DNA of 6,803 bases from CAZXBB01 sp964638815 (GTDB taxonomy: Bacteria > Planctomycetota > Phycisphaerae > Phycisphaerales > SM1A02): positions 1-6,803 of the forward strand of contig CAZXBB010000417.1 of assembly GCA_964638815.1 (NCBI GenBank), given 5' to 3'. Within the stretch, counting starts at the first letter, position 1; each line of letters begins with the position of its first letter. The notes under the pieces are model-generated. The model had not been told where the DNA came from. It made no database searches and saw only the letters and a program-made list of their open reading frames with translations. Made by a program: the position numbers and the translations under genes. Shown here piece by piece: positions 6,261-6,803 of this stretch.

Positions 6261-6288
6261 GGAAGGCCGCCGTTTCCGGCGGCCTTCC
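6261..6288 (-). terminator. Perfect 12-bp hairpin, probable terminator of the upstream gene
   Basis: GGAAGGCCGCCG (6261-6272) is exactly complementary to CGGCGGCCTTCC (6277-6288) around a four-base loop. Read on the minus strand the loop is GAAA, a stable GNRA tetraloop. It begins 18 bases after the TAA at 6307-6309. Only a mixed TCTTCT follows, a weak U-tract, so termination may be partial and the next gene could receive read-through. Confidence 0.7.
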
Positions 6289-6306
6289 GTTCGTGAGCCC
6301 GTTTCG

Positions 6307-6803
6307 TTACTTGCACGGCCCCCAGCTCCCGAGGACGATCAGGATGTCCTGGAAGTCCACGGTGCCGCTGTTGTCGAGATCCTCGGGCCCGCCCGGGTTC
6401 CCCCATGCGGAGAGGATCGCGAGAACGTCCGCGAAGTCGACGGCGCCGCTCATGTTGAGGTCCGCGGGGCAGTCGTCGCCGCAGATGAGCGCGCGGACGA
6501 TCACGCCGTCCACCGCCGCCTCGTTGATCGACTGCGGGTTGAAGTCGGAGGCGATGAAGCGGATGCGGAACTGGTCGGTGTTCGCCACGAAGTCGGCGAC
6601 GCGACGCGTGACGAAGTGCCAGCCGCCCTCGGCCTCGACGCTGTCGCCGGCCACGGACTCGAGCAGCGTCCAGTTCGCGCCGTCGTTGTCCGAGACCTCG
6701 ACGACGAACGGGTCGTCGCGCTGGTTGCCGCTGGTCGGGTCGTACCAGCGCCTGTTGGAGACGATCGACTCGGGATCCGAGGCGTCGAGCGTCGGGCTGG
6801 TCA
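6307..6803 (-). CDS. C-terminal part of an exported dockerin-tailed protein (truncated by window edge)
   Basis: The frame is open to the right edge of the window, showing the last 164 residues; the start lies outside. Visible residues about 18-106 form a beta-rich module with RWYDPTSGNQ (18-27), FVVEVSDNDGANWTLLESV (32-50), GGWHFVTRRVADFV (59-72), FRIRFIASD (78-86) and EAAVDGVIV (94-102). This pattern looks like the jelly-roll modules placed near the C-terminus of many planctomycete secreted proteins, including peptidases, but the enzyme part, if any, is out of view. Residues 111-164 are a dockerin-like tail with two complete Ca loops (Asp114/Asn116/Ser118/Asp122/Asp125 and Asp141/Asp143/Ser145/Asp149/Asp152), ending WGPCK. 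It closely parallels the tail of the downstream gene on the same strand. A GTG at 6654 could be mistaken for a start, but it lies inside the module. Confidence 0.9.
   Translation of the reverse strand, partial: TSPTLDASDPESIVSNRRWYDPTSGNQRDDPFVVEVSDNDGANWTLLESVAGDSVEAEGGWHFVTRRVADFVANTDQFRIRFIASDFNPQSINEAAVDGVIVRALICGDDCPADLNMSGAVDFADVLAILSAWGNPGGPEDLDNSGTVDFQDILIVLGSWGPCK

Noticed and set aside
6197..6406. 70-codon N-terminal extension of the 940-residue protein
   Set aside because: It would run through the terminator-like hairpin and overlap the upstream gene. The AGGAG site and signal peptide place the start at 6196.
1..6803. Search for CRISPR arrays, insertion sequences, attachment sites or defence genes
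   Set aside because: There were no spaced direct repeats, transposase or integrase motifs or nuclease motifs. The tRNA has no visible duplicated 3' end that would suggest integration beside it.

Overview
The window looks like chromosomal DNA from a high-GC planctomycete, most likely of the Phycisphaerae. The grounds are two neighbouring exported proteins ending in the dockerin-like tail typical of that group (two Ca-loop repeats, then a Trp-Gly-Pro-Cys end), the very GC-rich third codon positions, and a small DUF2007-type membrane protein. This assignment is inference from protein style; the window contains no rRNA or other phylogenetic marker.

Layout. 39-521 (+): a cytoplasmic cyclophilin-type peptidyl-prolyl isomerase. 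552-1448 (-): an exported protein of unknown function built from two copies of one domain; it converges on the cyclophilin gene. It is divergent from 1590-2597 (+), a CsgG-like lipoprotein, across a 141-bp spacer that holds a readable promoter for the leftward gene. 2638-2967 (-): a small DUF2007-like protein with one C-terminal membrane helix, convergent with the lipoprotein gene. 3030-3103 (+): tRNA-Cys(GCA) with its own sigma-70-like promoter. 3104-3307 has no gene. 3309-3350 is a strong intrinsic terminator serving 3374-6196 (-), a 940-residue secreted protein with seven N-terminal propeller-type repeats, a second beta-rich domain and a dockerin-like tail. A perfect 12-bp hairpin follows the stop of the last gene, 6307-6803 (-), which is the C-terminal end of another exported protein with the same kind of tail.

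How they fit together. Apart from the housekeeping cyclophilin and tRNA, most of the content is cell envelope or secreted material. The two right-hand genes share strand and tail type but are separated by a terminator-like hairpin, so they are probably separate transcripts exported and anchored in the same way. No mobile element, CRISPR array, toxin-antitoxin pair or defence cassette was seen. The most notable material is the duplicated unknown protein, the identical cysteine spacing bracketing both dockerin tails, and the seven-repeat surface protein. I see no convincing evidence of a wholly new system.
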